The translations under genes were made by a program, and so were the position numbers. From contig CADAEK010000022.1 of the NCBI GenBank assembly GCA_902786925.1, positions 1 through 47,542 on the forward strand: 47,542 nt of DNA. Reading direction: 5' to 3'. Position 1 is the first letter of the stretch, and the number at the start of each line of letters is the position of its first letter. Positions 17,167-26,196 of the stretch are shown piece after piece. Origin of the DNA: an uncultured Bacteroidales bacterium (lineage in GTDB: Bacteria; Bacteroidota; Bacteroidia; Bacteroidales; Bacteroidaceae). Below the pieces are notes generated by a model. It made no database searches and was not told where the DNA came from. It was given only the letters and a program-made list of their open reading frames with translations.

Positions 17167-18510
17167 TTATTCGTTTTCTTTACGCAACATGTCGAGACCT
17201 TCTCGAACAATGCGCTGGAGTTCAACTTTTGAGCTATCCACAAACTCGGCTACAGCAAAGTCTTCTGGTGCCACCTCATAGATGCCAAGAGCTTCCATGC
17301 GGTCAATGTCACCAGCGATAATTGCCTTGACAAGCTGTTCTGGATAGATGTCCATAGGGAACACGGAATCGTACTCGCCGCTAAAAATCATGTGGCGGTG
17401 ACCGCCTTTCACACGAGCATCAAGCACATATTCTTTGCTCTTTGGCATCAACCAAGAGAAATAAGAGCGGCTGACTGAGAAATTCTTGAAGCGTGGAGCA
17501 ATCCAGCCAAAGAGCTCATTTGCATCGTCGCCTTCAGGAATAGCTGTAACCTCGGTGGAATGGGCAAGAAGGAATGCGCTTTCGCAGGTTTGCATGCCTG
17601 TAAGAGGATTGCCGTCAATCAAACGTACCTTCTTGTCTGTATTTACATTGTTTGCGACAATGTCTGCAATCTTGGCACCGACAAGAACCTGCTTGTACTG
17701 AGGTTCTTTGATTTCAGAACCTGCTACAGCAATGGTACGAGTAAGGTCTACCTTGCCGGTGTTGAAGAGTCTTCCAATAAATACAACTTCTTCCGCACCA
17801 ATGGTCCAAACCACTTCGCCCTTGTTGATGGGGTCGATATGGTTGATCTGCACACCCACATTGCCTGCAGGGCACTTGCCGCTGAACGTAGTCACTTGTG
17901 CATCTTTCGTGTTTGCCAACGCACTGCCTGGCTTCACACCAAGATAGACTTTTGCCAGCTTAGCAAGAGCAGAAATACCAGTTTGGAAATCCGCCTCATT
18001 GCCTTTCAGCACGAAATCAATGTCTGCGGCAAGTGGCATATCTGCAATAGCAGACACAAAAATGCCCTTAGGCGCATCGTCCGGATTTGCAACGACGGCA
18101 TAAGGACGTTGAATAAAGAAGCCGAAAAGTCCGCTTTCGAGGAGAGCCTCTTTTACTTGCTCACCTGTCAGCGCTGCCACGTCCTTCTTCCCGAAGTCCA
18201 CATACGCTTGTTGCGCAGCAGCCTCAACCTGAACGCTCAAAACTTTACGACGATCACCTCTCTCTACGAGCGTCACTTTGCCCGCAACAGGAGAGACGAA
18301 CTTTACTTCTGGATGCAATTTGTCAACAAACAATGCATCGCCGGCTTTTACTTCATCCCCTTCCTTGACCACAACTTTCGGCTTCATACCCCAGAATGCA
18401 TCTGGTACAAGTCCATAGACTTTTGATGCAGGAGCGGCAGAAACCTGAGCAGCAGCCTTTCCTTTGAGGTTGATGTTCAAGCCTTTCGTAATTTTAATTA
18501 CATTCGCCAT
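17167..18510 (-). CDS. nqrA: Na+-translocating NADH:quinone reductase subunit A
   Basis: NqrA is the peripheral cytoplasmic subunit near the quinone site. The 447-residue protein begins MANVIKITKGLNINLKGKA and continues with a RnfC-like barrel (VKAGDALFVDK, FVSPVAGKV) as in the family. It heads the operon nqrABCDEF. A promoter box lies about 90 bp upstream. Bacteroidales use this complex as a main respiratory Na+ pump. Confidence 0.96.
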   Translation of the reverse strand: MANVIKITKGLNINLKGKAAAQVSAAPASKVYGLVPDAFWGMKPKVVVKEGDEVKAGDALFVDKLHPEVKFVSPVAGKVTLVERGDRRKVLSVQVEAAAQQAYVDFGKKDVAALTGEQVKEALLESGLFGFFIQRPYAVVANPDDAPKGIFVSAIADMPLAADIDFVLKGNEADFQTGISALAKLAKVYLGVKPGSALANTKDAQVTTFSGKCPAGNVGVQINHIDPINKGEVVWTIGAEEVVFIGRLFNTGKVDLTRTIAVAGSEIKEPQYKQVLVGAKIADIVANNVNTDKKVRLIDGNPLTGMQTCESAFLLAHSTEVTAIPEGDDANELFGWIAPRFKNFSVSRSYFSWLMPKSKEYVLDARVKGGHRHMIFSGEYDSVFPMDIYPEQLVKAIIAGDIDRMEALGIYEVAPEDFAVAEFVDSSKVELQRIVREGLDMLRKENE

Positions 18511-18598
18511 AATCTGTGTTAATATTAACTATAAATTGTAAGATTCACTGCTATACCATGAATAGCGGAGAAGTTTCACCGCTACACAAAAAACGGCA

Positions 18599-18606
18599 CA
18601 AAGGTA
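18599..18606 (-). promoter_or_regulatory. -7 promoter box of nqrABCDEF
   Basis: The minus strand reads TACCTTTG, with TTTC about 20 bp upstream. The expected leader before the nqrA ATG is about 85 nt. Confidence 0.6.
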
Positions 18607-18927
18607 GCGCTTTTTCGATTATTGCCGAAATTTCCCTTTACATATTTAATGAAATAGGTGAAAAAATGTTTCCGCGTGGCTTGTGTGTTAAGCCGCGATT
18701 TCATTCATGAGGGATTTGTCTGTTTGTCGCTTATAGCGTTGCAAACGAAGGCGGGAATGCCTCGGTTCTTTTTCTTCCCTGATTTTTTTTTGTTTTTTTA
18801 AGTATTTTTTTTCGATGGGGTAAGTTAAACGATGGAATGGAGTTATTCACATAGTTATCAACAGTTTTGGTAGAAAAGTGTTCATAATTAATTTGTTTAG
18901 GGGCTTGTTTCATTCATCATTAATTCC
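18607..18927. other. Intergenic region between nqrA and dnaB
   Basis: This divergent gap is A/T-rich with several poly-T runs around 18780-18812. It holds a small stem-loop (18673-18697; GGCTT/AAGCC with a CGCG/GCG extension) but no gene that can be supported. The promoters of the two divergent units lie at its two ends. Confidence 0.5.
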
Positions 18928-18935
18928 TACATTTG
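18928..18935 (+). promoter_or_regulatory. -7 promoter box of dnaB
   Basis: TACATTTG with CTTG about 20 bp upstream. The leader would be about 50 nt. Confidence 0.55.
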
Positions 18936-18989
18936 CAACTGATAAAGTAAAGAAGAAGCTTCAATCACGTATTTTCAACTCTTTAAATA

Positions 18990-20540
18990 ATGCCTGAACA
19001 AAAAGCTACAAGTCGTAGGAAATCAGCCCGTAATAGTGAACAGGAATCACTATCTCAATTAGGACGTCTGCAGCCTCAAGCTCTTGAACTTGAAAAGGCT
19101 GTCATTGGCGCTTGCTTGATTGAGCAGGATGCGTTTGCTACGGTATCCGATTTCCTTAAGCCTCACTCATTTTATGAGTCGAAGCATCAGGTTATTTTTG
19201 AAGCTATTCAGGCACTCGCTGCATCTAATGCGCCAATTGATGTGCTCACTGTTGTAGAGCAACTACAGAAAAATGGAGATTTGGAAAATGCGGGTGGTGC
19301 TGCCTATATTGCAGAGTTGTCACGCTCTATGCTTTCTGCTGCCCATTTGGAGTTTCATGCTCGCATCGTAGCTCAGAAAGCTTTAGCGCGCGATCTTATA
19401 TCATATACGAATACAATCCAGAAGCTGGCATTCGATGATGGGCAAGACATTCAGGAGCTCATGCAAATGGCTGAAGGAAAGTTGTTTGAACTTTCCAAGT
19501 CAAACCTGAAGAAAGATTTTACCCAAATCGACCCAGTTATCAATGAGGCATATGATTTGCTGAAAAAAGCAGCAGCGCGTACCGATGGACTTTCAGGTAT
19601 TTCATCGGGATTTACGAAGCTTGACGCAATGACTTCAGGTTGGCAAAACTCAGACCTCATCATCATTGCAGCACGTCCAGCCATGGGTAAAACTGCATTT
19701 GTGCTCTCGATGGCGCGTAATATGGCTGTTGACCAGAAGATTCCTATAGCAATGTTCTCGCTCGAAATGTCAAACGTGCAATTGGTAAACCGTTTGCTGG
19801 TGAATGTATGTGAGATTTCGGGTGAAAAAATTAAGAGCGGTCAATTAGCCACCTATGAATGGCAACAGCTTGACTATAAGATGCATGAGCTTTTCGGCGC
19901 GCCTTTCTATGTGGACGATACGCCATCATTGTCCGTCTTTGAACTACGCACAAAAGCTCGTCGATTAGTACGTGACTACGGAGTGAAAATGATTATAATT
20001 GACTATCTTCAGTTAATGAATGCTTCAGGAATGTCATATGGTTCTCGCCAGGAAGAGGTCTCTACTATATCTCGTTCATTGAAGGGATTGGCTAAGGAAT
20101 TGAACATCCCAATCATAGCATTGTCGCAGTTGAACCGTTCTGTTGAGCAGCGCACTAGCACCAATCCGGATAGTCCAGACAGCAAACGTCCTCAGTTGAG
20201 TGACCTACGTGAATCGGGTGCCATCGAGCAAGATGCTGATATGGTGTGCTTCATTCATCGCCCAGAATATTATAAGATATATAAAGATCAATACGGTAAC
20301 GATACGAAAGGTAAAGCAGAAATCATTATTGCCAAACACCGTAATGGCGCAGTTGGCGATGTGACCCTCCGATTCCGTAGTGAGTTTGCCCGTTTCTTGA
20401 ATCTTGATGATGAGGTTCCACCTATGCCTACCGATGATGGCACAATCAAGCCAAGCCCTTCTAAGTTGAACGAGGCTAGTGGTGATGATCCCTTCAGCGG
20501 GTTGGATGTGTCTGCTGCTCCGAGCGATGCTCCATTCTAA
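18990..20540 (+). CDS. dnaB: Replicative DNA helicase DnaB
   Basis: DnaB unwinds DNA at the replication fork as a hexamer. The N-terminal primase-interacting domain (PQALELEKAVIGACLIE) is followed by the RecA-like motor: Walker A ARPAMGKT (228-235), MFSLEMSN, the Walker B segment MIIIDYLQLM, and LRESGAIEQDADMV, which carries the arginine-finger/glutamine region. No intein interrupts it. At 516 residues it is normal. It is transcribed alone, divergently from nqrA. Confidence 0.97.
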   Translation: MPEQKATSRRKSARNSEQESLSQLGRLQPQALELEKAVIGACLIEQDAFATVSDFLKPHSFYESKHQVIFEAIQALAASNAPIDVLTVVEQLQKNGDLENAGGAAYIAELSRSMLSAAHLEFHARIVAQKALARDLISYTNTIQKLAFDDGQDIQELMQMAEGKLFELSKSNLKKDFTQIDPVINEAYDLLKKAAARTDGLSGISSGFTKLDAMTSGWQNSDLIIIAARPAMGKTAFVLSMARNMAVDQKIPIAMFSLEMSNVQLVNRLLVNVCEISGEKIKSGQLATYEWQQLDYKMHELFGAPFYVDDTPSLSVFELRTKARRLVRDYGVKMIIIDYLQLMNASGMSYGSRQEEVSTISRSLKGLAKELNIPIIALSQLNRSVEQRTSTNPDSPDSKRPQLSDLRESGAIEQDADMVCFIHRPEYYKIYKDQYGNDTKGKAEIIIAKHRNGAVGDVTLRFRSEFARFLNLDDEVPPMPTDDGTIKPSPSKLNEASGDDPFSGLDVSAAPSDAPF

Positions 20541-20798
20541 ATAGCATTGGAACTTGAATAATAAAGAATGGTGATCGGCACGAGAATATTTGAAGTGGTT
20601 TTCTTCCGTTTCATCGGAGATTCTACTACAAAAAAATGGCGATGCCAATATGTATAAGATTGAATGAATTATATTTGTTTCAGATGATTATGCCTCAATT
20701 CGTGAGAACGCAGGGCATACATTCCGCATCAATGGTTGCGCGAGCAACGTATGTTGTGATTGAATGACATTTTTTTCTCACTTTATCAATTAGAAGGC
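20541..20798. other. Gap after dnaB
   Basis: No gene is supported. A short hairpin GTTGC-GCGA-GCAAC lies near 20734-20747, flanked by CATAC and GTATG that can extend it. The plus-strand open frame starting at 20760 runs antisense through the next gene and is a shadow. Confidence 0.4.
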
Positions 20799-20830
20799 GT
20801 GGATACTCCTATATGGGGTATCCACTTTTA
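20799..20830 (+). terminator. Hairpin between dnaB and the convergent lipoprotein gene
   Basis: An 11-bp stem (20799-20809 with 20815-20825, one G-T pair) and 5-nt loop are followed by TTTTA on the plus strand. It lies about 260 bp after the dnaB stop. Confidence 0.6.
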
Positions 20831-20894
20831 TTTGCCACAGAACATACCTATTAGTCAGTGGTATGCCGGGTTGTGTATACAGGCGAATGAGAGA

Positions 20895-22325
20895 TTATTT
20901 CTTTTCGTATTGGTAGCAGCCTGCATCAGGCGTTCCTTTACGCTCTATGCCATTGATGTCAACAGGGTAAACATCGGCGTATGCAGATGCACCTTTGCCT
21001 CTGGCTACAGAGAGGGAATCAAGACGAAAATCATACAGAAAGGAATGTGTATCAAAGATTCTGAAATGAGAAGACTTATAAGTTTCAGAATCATCCGATT
21101 CACCGATGCAATCGTGAAAATAAGTATTATCGCTCACATCGGTAAGGAGCACACAATAATAAAAATTCAAAGGGAAAGGTTTCTCCCCATGATTGCCATA
21201 CACTTCATCGTCGGCATAGCCTGTAATGAGGCAATTATAGAAATTGACACTCTCAATCAGATGCTCCTCGTCATCGATGAAATTGCTTACATACAGAGCA
21301 TGGCCTCGTTCTGCGTTCCAAGGATAAAACTGAGCAAGTGTGCAGTGATAGAAATTGGCTGTTCCTCCATAGATGCTGACACAATCATACCGTGAATTCG
21401 ACACTTGCGTGTTAGCTACAAGAGCTTTCGTGTCTTTTAGGTATAGACCATATCCCGCCACATTGTGAATGATGGTGTTCTGAATAAGCACCTCGCCCTT
21501 CATGCCATCACACACTACACCATAATTACCGCTGTGAATGTCTGCATGGTTGAGCGTGAGGCCTTGGCATGAAGGTGAAAGTCGGATGCCTCCCCACTGA
21601 TTTTCTAGCCGATCATAAGGGAGATAAGAAAACATCTTGTCCATGCGGTCTCCACGGAAGACGACAGGGTTCTCCAGTGTTCCGTCCACAATCAATGTCC
21701 CGTGTACAATGAGACTGGCACCATTATGAAAATAGAAGCGGTTGCCTTCCTTGATGTGCCAGACGGTATTTTCTGCTACCACCAGGCTATCATATATTAA
21801 ATAAGGCATATCATTGTCTTCCGTCACTTCCTCTGTGTTGTTTAGCACCTTAGCCTTCCATACGTTTGCATTTTGGCCATAGGCTACCAGTTGCACCTTT
21901 TGTTCAACGCCGCTTTCCAACGTGAAGATGATGGCATCCTCAACTTTCGTCGGTTTCATCGATGGTTGTGTGGGAATGTTCACCTTCACGAATACAAATG
22001 CGCTGTCTTTGCCATACACTTGTATGTCTTTGATTGTAGACCCGTTTTGCCCGTCCACGTTCATCATAAAGCCTGAAGTTCCTCCCGACTCAAGTCGTGC
22101 ATTTGATATTCGTAATCCTTTGCTGTTGTGGTTATAGATACAAAATCTTTCCGTGGTAGAAGTCACTTCCACAAAGAGTGTGTCAAATGAGACCGTATCT
22201 GTGCTAAAAGAAAGGGTGGAATTCCGGTTAGATGTAAACTCTTCTTCATCGTTGCACGAGCATACAAGAATAGGGAACAACAATGTTGTCCCTAAGATTA
22301 GCATATGGTGAGTCCATCTCTTCAT
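20895..22325 (-). CDS. Lipoprotein with right-handed beta-helix repeats, probably surface-exposed
   Basis: The 476-residue protein has a lipoprotein signal peptide with the acylated Cys most likely at position 24 (LVCSC, then NDEEE). The acidic run right after the Cys resembles the export signal that sends Bacteroidota lipoproteins to the cell surface. An Ig-like N-terminal region (residues 35-175) is followed by beta-helix rungs: TVWHIKEGNRFYFHNGASL, LIVHGTLIVDGTLENPVVFRG, then repeated N-x-x-I-H-N style turns. The C-terminus PDAGCYQYE is typical of such polysaccharide- or surface-binding helices. No catalytic residues are recognised. Transcribed alone. Confidence 0.85.
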   Translation of the reverse strand: MKRWTHHMLILGTTLLFPILVCSCNDEEEFTSNRNSTLSFSTDTVSFDTLFVEVTSTTERFCIYNHNSKGLRISNARLESGGTSGFMMNVDGQNGSTIKDIQVYGKDSAFVFVKVNIPTQPSMKPTKVEDAIIFTLESGVEQKVQLVAYGQNANVWKAKVLNNTEEVTEDNDMPYLIYDSLVVAENTVWHIKEGNRFYFHNGASLIVHGTLIVDGTLENPVVFRGDRMDKMFSYLPYDRLENQWGGIRLSPSCQGLTLNHADIHSGNYGVVCDGMKGEVLIQNTIIHNVAGYGLYLKDTKALVANTQVSNSRYDCVSIYGGTANFYHCTLAQFYPWNAERGHALYVSNFIDDEEHLIESVNFYNCLITGYADDEVYGNHGEKPFPLNFYYCVLLTDVSDNTYFHDCIGESDDSETYKSSHFRIFDTHSFLYDFRLDSLSVARGKGASAYADVYPVDINGIERKGTPDAGCYQYEKK

Positions 22326-22434
22326 TGCTTTCTGTGGCTATATCATTTAAGCACTCAATTAAACTCCATCGTTAACTTCAGGAGGTCGAGTCTATTATAA
22401 TTAACGAATACGTACGGTTTTTATTGTACATTAA

Positions 22435-22462
22435 AGGCGCCTCATTTCACAATGAGACGCCT
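22435..22462 (-). other. Stem-loop in the leader of the beta-helix lipoprotein
   Basis: On the minus strand a 12-bp stem (22451-22462 with 22435-22446, one G-U pair) closes a 4-nt loop. A TATCTTTG box at 22526-22533 upstream would place the hairpin inside a leader of about 195 nt. The T run after it is weak, so it may be an attenuator or an mRNA-stability element rather than a terminator. Confidence 0.45.
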
Positions 22463-22525
22463 CCATTCTTTCTTTTTTAGGTATCAGTTTTTTAAGGTAA
22501 AAAGATTGTTTTCAGGATAACAGTG

Positions 22526-22533
22526 CAAAGATA
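22526..22533 (-). promoter_or_regulatory. Possible -7 promoter box of the beta-helix lipoprotein
   Basis: The minus strand reads TATCTTTG 200 bp upstream of the ATG. No clear -33 element was identified. Confidence 0.35.
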
Positions 22534-22642
22534 TATGTATTTTGTGAATAAATAATACACTTAAAATGTGTTTTTTAACACAAATCGTGCTTTTTCTTTA
22601 TTTTTTATGAGTCATCATGCCTTGAACAAGGATTTTTCTTCG

Positions 22643-22650
22643 TAATTTTG
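22643..22650 (+). promoter_or_regulatory. -7 promoter box of glnS
   Basis: TAATTTTG with CTTG 18-19 bp upstream; leader of about 75 nt before the ATG at 22731. Confidence 0.55.
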
Positions 22651-22730
22651 CAGTCAATATGTATGGCATTACAACATATTGATGATTTGAAATACACATT
22701 ATTTACAATTATTACTTATATTTGATGATT

Positions 22731-24512
22731 ATGAGTGCAGAAGTATCTGAAGACATCAAGTTGGAAGAAGGCAAGAAAGAATCGCTCAACTTCATAGAAG
22801 AACAGCTTGTAAAAGATTTGGCTGAAGGCAAAAATGGCGGAAGAATGCAAACCCGTTTTCCTCCAGAACCTAATGGTTACTTGCACATTGGACATGCAAA
22901 GGCAATAGCGCTTGATTTTGGCTTAGCACAGAAATATGGTGGTGTTTGCAACCTTCGTATGGATGACACGAATCCTCAGAAAGAGGATACTGAATATGTT
23001 GAAGCCATCAAACGCGATATTGAGTGGCTGGGCTTCAAGTGGGGCAACATCTACTATGCAAGTGACTATTTCCAGAAGTTGTGGGATTTTGCAGTTGCAC
23101 TCATCAAGCAGGGGCGTGCCTATGTTGATGAGCAGACCTCTGAGCAGATTGCAGAACAGAAAGGAACGCCTACTCAGCCTGGTGTGAATTCGCCATACAG
23201 AGACCGTCCCGTAGAAGAGAACTTGCGCCTGTTCAATGAGATGAACTCGGGCAAGATGGAGCCAGGCAAGATGGTGCTTCGTGCCAAGATTGATATGGCC
23301 AACCCTAACATGCATTTCCGTGACCCTATCATGTATCGTGTGCTGAATATGCCACATTGGCGTACAGGTACCCAGTGGAATGCGTACCCCATGTATGACT
23401 TTACGCATGGCCAGTGTGACTATTGGGAGGGCGTTACCCACTCATGGTGCACACTCGAATTTGTGAGCCATCGTCCTTTGTACGACTTATTTGTCGATTG
23501 GGCCAAGGAGGTAGATGGGACAGACCATCCCATTGATGACAATCGTCCTCGCCAGACAGAATTCAATAAATTGAACTTGACGCATATTTTGCTTTCCAAG
23601 CGCAACCTGCTTGTGCTGGTTAAGGAAGGCATCGTGAATGGTTGGGACGATCCTCGTATGCCTACCATCTGTGGCTTCCGTCGACGTGGCTACAGCCCAG
23701 AAGGCATTCTTTCGTTTATCAACAAGATTGGCTATACGAAATTTGATGCGCTGAACCAGATGTCTCTTTTTGAAGCTGCTGTTCGTGACGACTTGAATAA
23801 GCGCGCCCAGCGTGTCAGTGCTGTCATCAATCCCGTCAAACTTGTCATCACCAATTTCCCTGAAGGGGAGACTGAAGTATATCAGGCTATCAACAATCCC
23901 GAGAACGAGGCAGATGGAACACATGAGATTGTGTTTAGTCGTGAATTGTGGATTGAGCGCGAGGATTTCATGGAGGAAGCTCCCAAGAAGTTCTTCCGTC
24001 TAGGCCCAGGCAAGCAAGTACGTCTGAAAAATTCCTACATCATCCAGTGTTCAGAGAACATCGAAGAATGTGTGGTGAAAGATGCAGAAGGAAATATTGT
24101 GGAGATTCATGCCGAGTTGATACCAGAAACAAAGACTGGACAAGCCAACAGCGACATGAAAATCAAAGGTAAGACCATTCACTGGGTAAGCTGCCACCAT
24201 TGCCTTGAGGCAGAGGTGAGAAACTATGATCGTCTGTGGATGGTAGAAAATCCGCGTGATGAAGTTGCTGCTTATTCAAAGGAACATGGTGACGTTCGTG
24301 GCATCGAAGCCATGCGTCCATTCCTGAACCCCAATAGCCTGGAGATTAAAAAGGCGTATGTGGAAGAATGGCTCAAGACACGCAAGCCTATGGATTACTT
24401 GCAGTTCCAGCGCATTGGCTATTACAACGTGGATCCAGATTCAACCCCAGAACATCTGGTGTTCAACCGCACGGTAGGATTGACAGATGCTTGGAAAAAG
24501 ATGAACAAGTAA
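22731..24512 (+). CDS. glnS: Glutaminyl-tRNA synthetase
   Basis: GlnS charges tRNA-Gln with glutamine. It is a class I synthetase with HIGH motif PPEPNGYLHIGHAKA (HIGH at 52-55) and the KMSKS equivalent ILLSKR (around 286-291). DTNPQKEDTEYVEAIKRDIEWLGF and WRTGTQWNAYPMYDFTHGQ are typical of GlnS rather than GltX. The anticodon-binding beta-barrels make up the C-terminal 250 residues. Length is about 593 residues. Start 22731 (MSAEVSED) is chosen over the in-frame ATG at 22725 and TTG at 22722, because homologues begin at this point. A TPR gene follows after 13 bp. Confidence 0.97.
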   Translation: MSAEVSEDIKLEEGKKESLNFIEEQLVKDLAEGKNGGRMQTRFPPEPNGYLHIGHAKAIALDFGLAQKYGGVCNLRMDDTNPQKEDTEYVEAIKRDIEWLGFKWGNIYYASDYFQKLWDFAVALIKQGRAYVDEQTSEQIAEQKGTPTQPGVNSPYRDRPVEENLRLFNEMNSGKMEPGKMVLRAKIDMANPNMHFRDPIMYRVLNMPHWRTGTQWNAYPMYDFTHGQCDYWEGVTHSWCTLEFVSHRPLYDLFVDWAKEVDGTDHPIDDNRPRQTEFNKLNLTHILLSKRNLLVLVKEGIVNGWDDPRMPTICGFRRRGYSPEGILSFINKIGYTKFDALNQMSLFEAAVRDDLNKRAQRVSAVINPVKLVITNFPEGETEVYQAINNPENEADGTHEIVFSRELWIEREDFMEEAPKKFFRLGPGKQVRLKNSYIIQCSENIEECVVKDAEGNIVEIHAELIPETKTGQANSDMKIKGKTIHWVSCHHCLEAEVRNYDRLWMVENPRDEVAAYSKEHGDVRGIEAMRPFLNPNSLEIKKAYVEEWLKTRKPMDYLQFQRIGYYNVDPDSTPEHLVFNRTVGLTDAWKKMNK

Positions 24513-24525
24513 CTTACTCTGATGC

Positions 24526-26148
24526 ATGGCAAAATCATATTTTGATTCACTGGATTTTAAGAGAATTCTGAAGACATACGAGGAGCAAGCAGAACAGCAC
24601 AAAAGCCTCTACTTGGATGCTGACGACTTTGCCGATATAGCGGACTATTACCTCAACATGAATCGTCCCGATGATGCAATGGAAGCCATTGAGATGGGCT
24701 TAGGCGTGCACCCCGGCGATGAGTCTTTGTTGATAGTGAAAGGTGCCACCTATATTTATGATCATGAGTTCGACTTGGCAGAAGAAGTGCTACAGACGCT
24801 TGACCCTGGTATTCCAGATGTGATGTATCAGAAGGCTCAATTGCAGTACACCAAGTATCTAGACCTCCCCAAGGCAGAGCAGATTTGGCGCGAGTGGATG
24901 CGTATGGATGATAATGGGAAACAGTCCCCACAAAAGCTGCGCGAGGATTACATCCACATTATATCATCATTGGCGGAGCTGCGTGACGAGGAAGAAATCG
25001 AAGACAAGGCGCTGAAGGGCGAATCAGGCAAAGCTGTACAGAAGTGGATTCAAGAATACATCGATAAATTCAGCCCATTGGGCAAATTTGAGGAAGATAC
25101 ACAGTTGGCAGACATCTGCAAAGACAACAATCTTCCCAAATTGCTCTGTGATGTACTCACTCAAGTACTTGAAGAACAGCCGTACCTTCCTCAGGGATGG
25201 ACAAATTTGGCGATAGCCCATCATGTGTTAAAGCACTACGAACAGGCCCTGGAAGCGTGCGACTTTGCTTTGGCAGTTGATCCCAATGACCTTCAGGCTT
25301 TATTGACAAAGGCACATTCCACCAATGGCCTGGATGACAAGCAGAGGGCCAAAGTCCTATTCAAAGAATACCTAGAAAAGGGTGGAGATATCATTCAGAT
25401 TATTCCATATGCTGAAATGCTCTTTTTTACAAATGAAAAAGAAGAAGCATTGCGTCAGCTTGAGCGATTGGAAAAAGTCTTAGATAAGCGTCGAGTCGAA
25501 TCCGAAGCCCGTTTTGAGGCAGTCAAGAAATACCACTCAAGTGAAAAGGAACGAGTAGCTATCGAGACGATGTTCTTCAATGAAGGCATGGAACTGTATT
25601 CAAAAGCCTATCTAGACATCGGTGAGCTATGTCACAATCATGGCTGCTATGAGGAAAGCATCGTCTGTAACCAGAAAGTTCTTGAAGTCAATTCAGAAAA
25701 TGCAGATGCTTATTTCATGATAGGCATCAATCATTTATCACTCAATCACTATGAAATAGCATCGCGCAATTTCTCTTTGGCTCTTCAGTATTCAAAAGAC
25801 CAAGTGATGATGGGTGTGGACATAGCCTTGACTTTCGTTCTGAATGGTTTCGAGACATTTGCTCTCGAAGTGCTGGATGCGATTTCAAAGATTGCTTCTC
25901 AAAGCGACAGCAGATTCGTTAAGAACATACCTGCTGCCAAGTCTTTGACATATTTGAAGTTGGGACACTCTGATCTGTTCTTGAAGAACTTCCGTGAGGC
26001 TTGTCAAAAGACTCCGCGTCTGGTGCGTAACGTCTATGATGGCTACTTCCCCAAAGAACTGCCTGTAGATGAATGGAGCGCTTACGTAGAAAAGGATTTG
26101 GACGCCTTCGTGAAGAAATTCAAGAAAGAAGCTCCTAATATTAAATGA
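24526..26148 (+). CDS. Tetratricopeptide-repeat protein
   Basis: The 540-residue cytosolic protein has no signal peptide. It is helical throughout and shows TPR-like units, for example ADIADYYLNMNRPDDAMEAIEMGL (an early repeat), ALEACDFALAVDPNDLQALL in the middle, and YFMIGINHLSLNHYEIASRNFSLAL later. TPR proteins serve as protein-protein scaffolds, so no enzymatic role is proposed. It starts 13 bp after glnS and is probably co-transcribed with it. Acidic residues dominate. Confidence 0.88.
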   Translation: MAKSYFDSLDFKRILKTYEEQAEQHKSLYLDADDFADIADYYLNMNRPDDAMEAIEMGLGVHPGDESLLIVKGATYIYDHEFDLAEEVLQTLDPGIPDVMYQKAQLQYTKYLDLPKAEQIWREWMRMDDNGKQSPQKLREDYIHIISSLAELRDEEEIEDKALKGESGKAVQKWIQEYIDKFSPLGKFEEDTQLADICKDNNLPKLLCDVLTQVLEEQPYLPQGWTNLAIAHHVLKHYEQALEACDFALAVDPNDLQALLTKAHSTNGLDDKQRAKVLFKEYLEKGGDIIQIIPYAEMLFFTNEKEEALRQLERLEKVLDKRRVESEARFEAVKKYHSSEKERVAIETMFFNEGMELYSKAYLDIGELCHNHGCYEESIVCNQKVLEVNSENADAYFMIGINHLSLNHYEIASRNFSLALQYSKDQVMMGVDIALTFVLNGFETFALEVLDAISKIASQSDSRFVKNIPAAKSLTYLKLGHSDLFLKNFREACQKTPRLVRNVYDGYFPKELPVDEWSAYVEKDLDAFVKKFKKEAPNIK

Positions 26149-26154
26149 AAATAG

Positions 26155-26162
26155 TATCTTTG
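26155..26162 (+). promoter_or_regulatory. -7 promoter box of dapA
   Basis: TATCTTTG right after the TPR gene stop; the -33 element is not evident. Leader of about 30 nt. Confidence 0.45.
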
Positions 26163-26196
26163 CGCTCAAAAATAGTCAAAACGTTTTCATCATTAT

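Noticed and set aside
20760..21395. 211-codon plus-strand open frame
   Set aside because: It lies mostly opposite the beta-helix lipoprotein gene in the antisense direction and has no recognisable domain.
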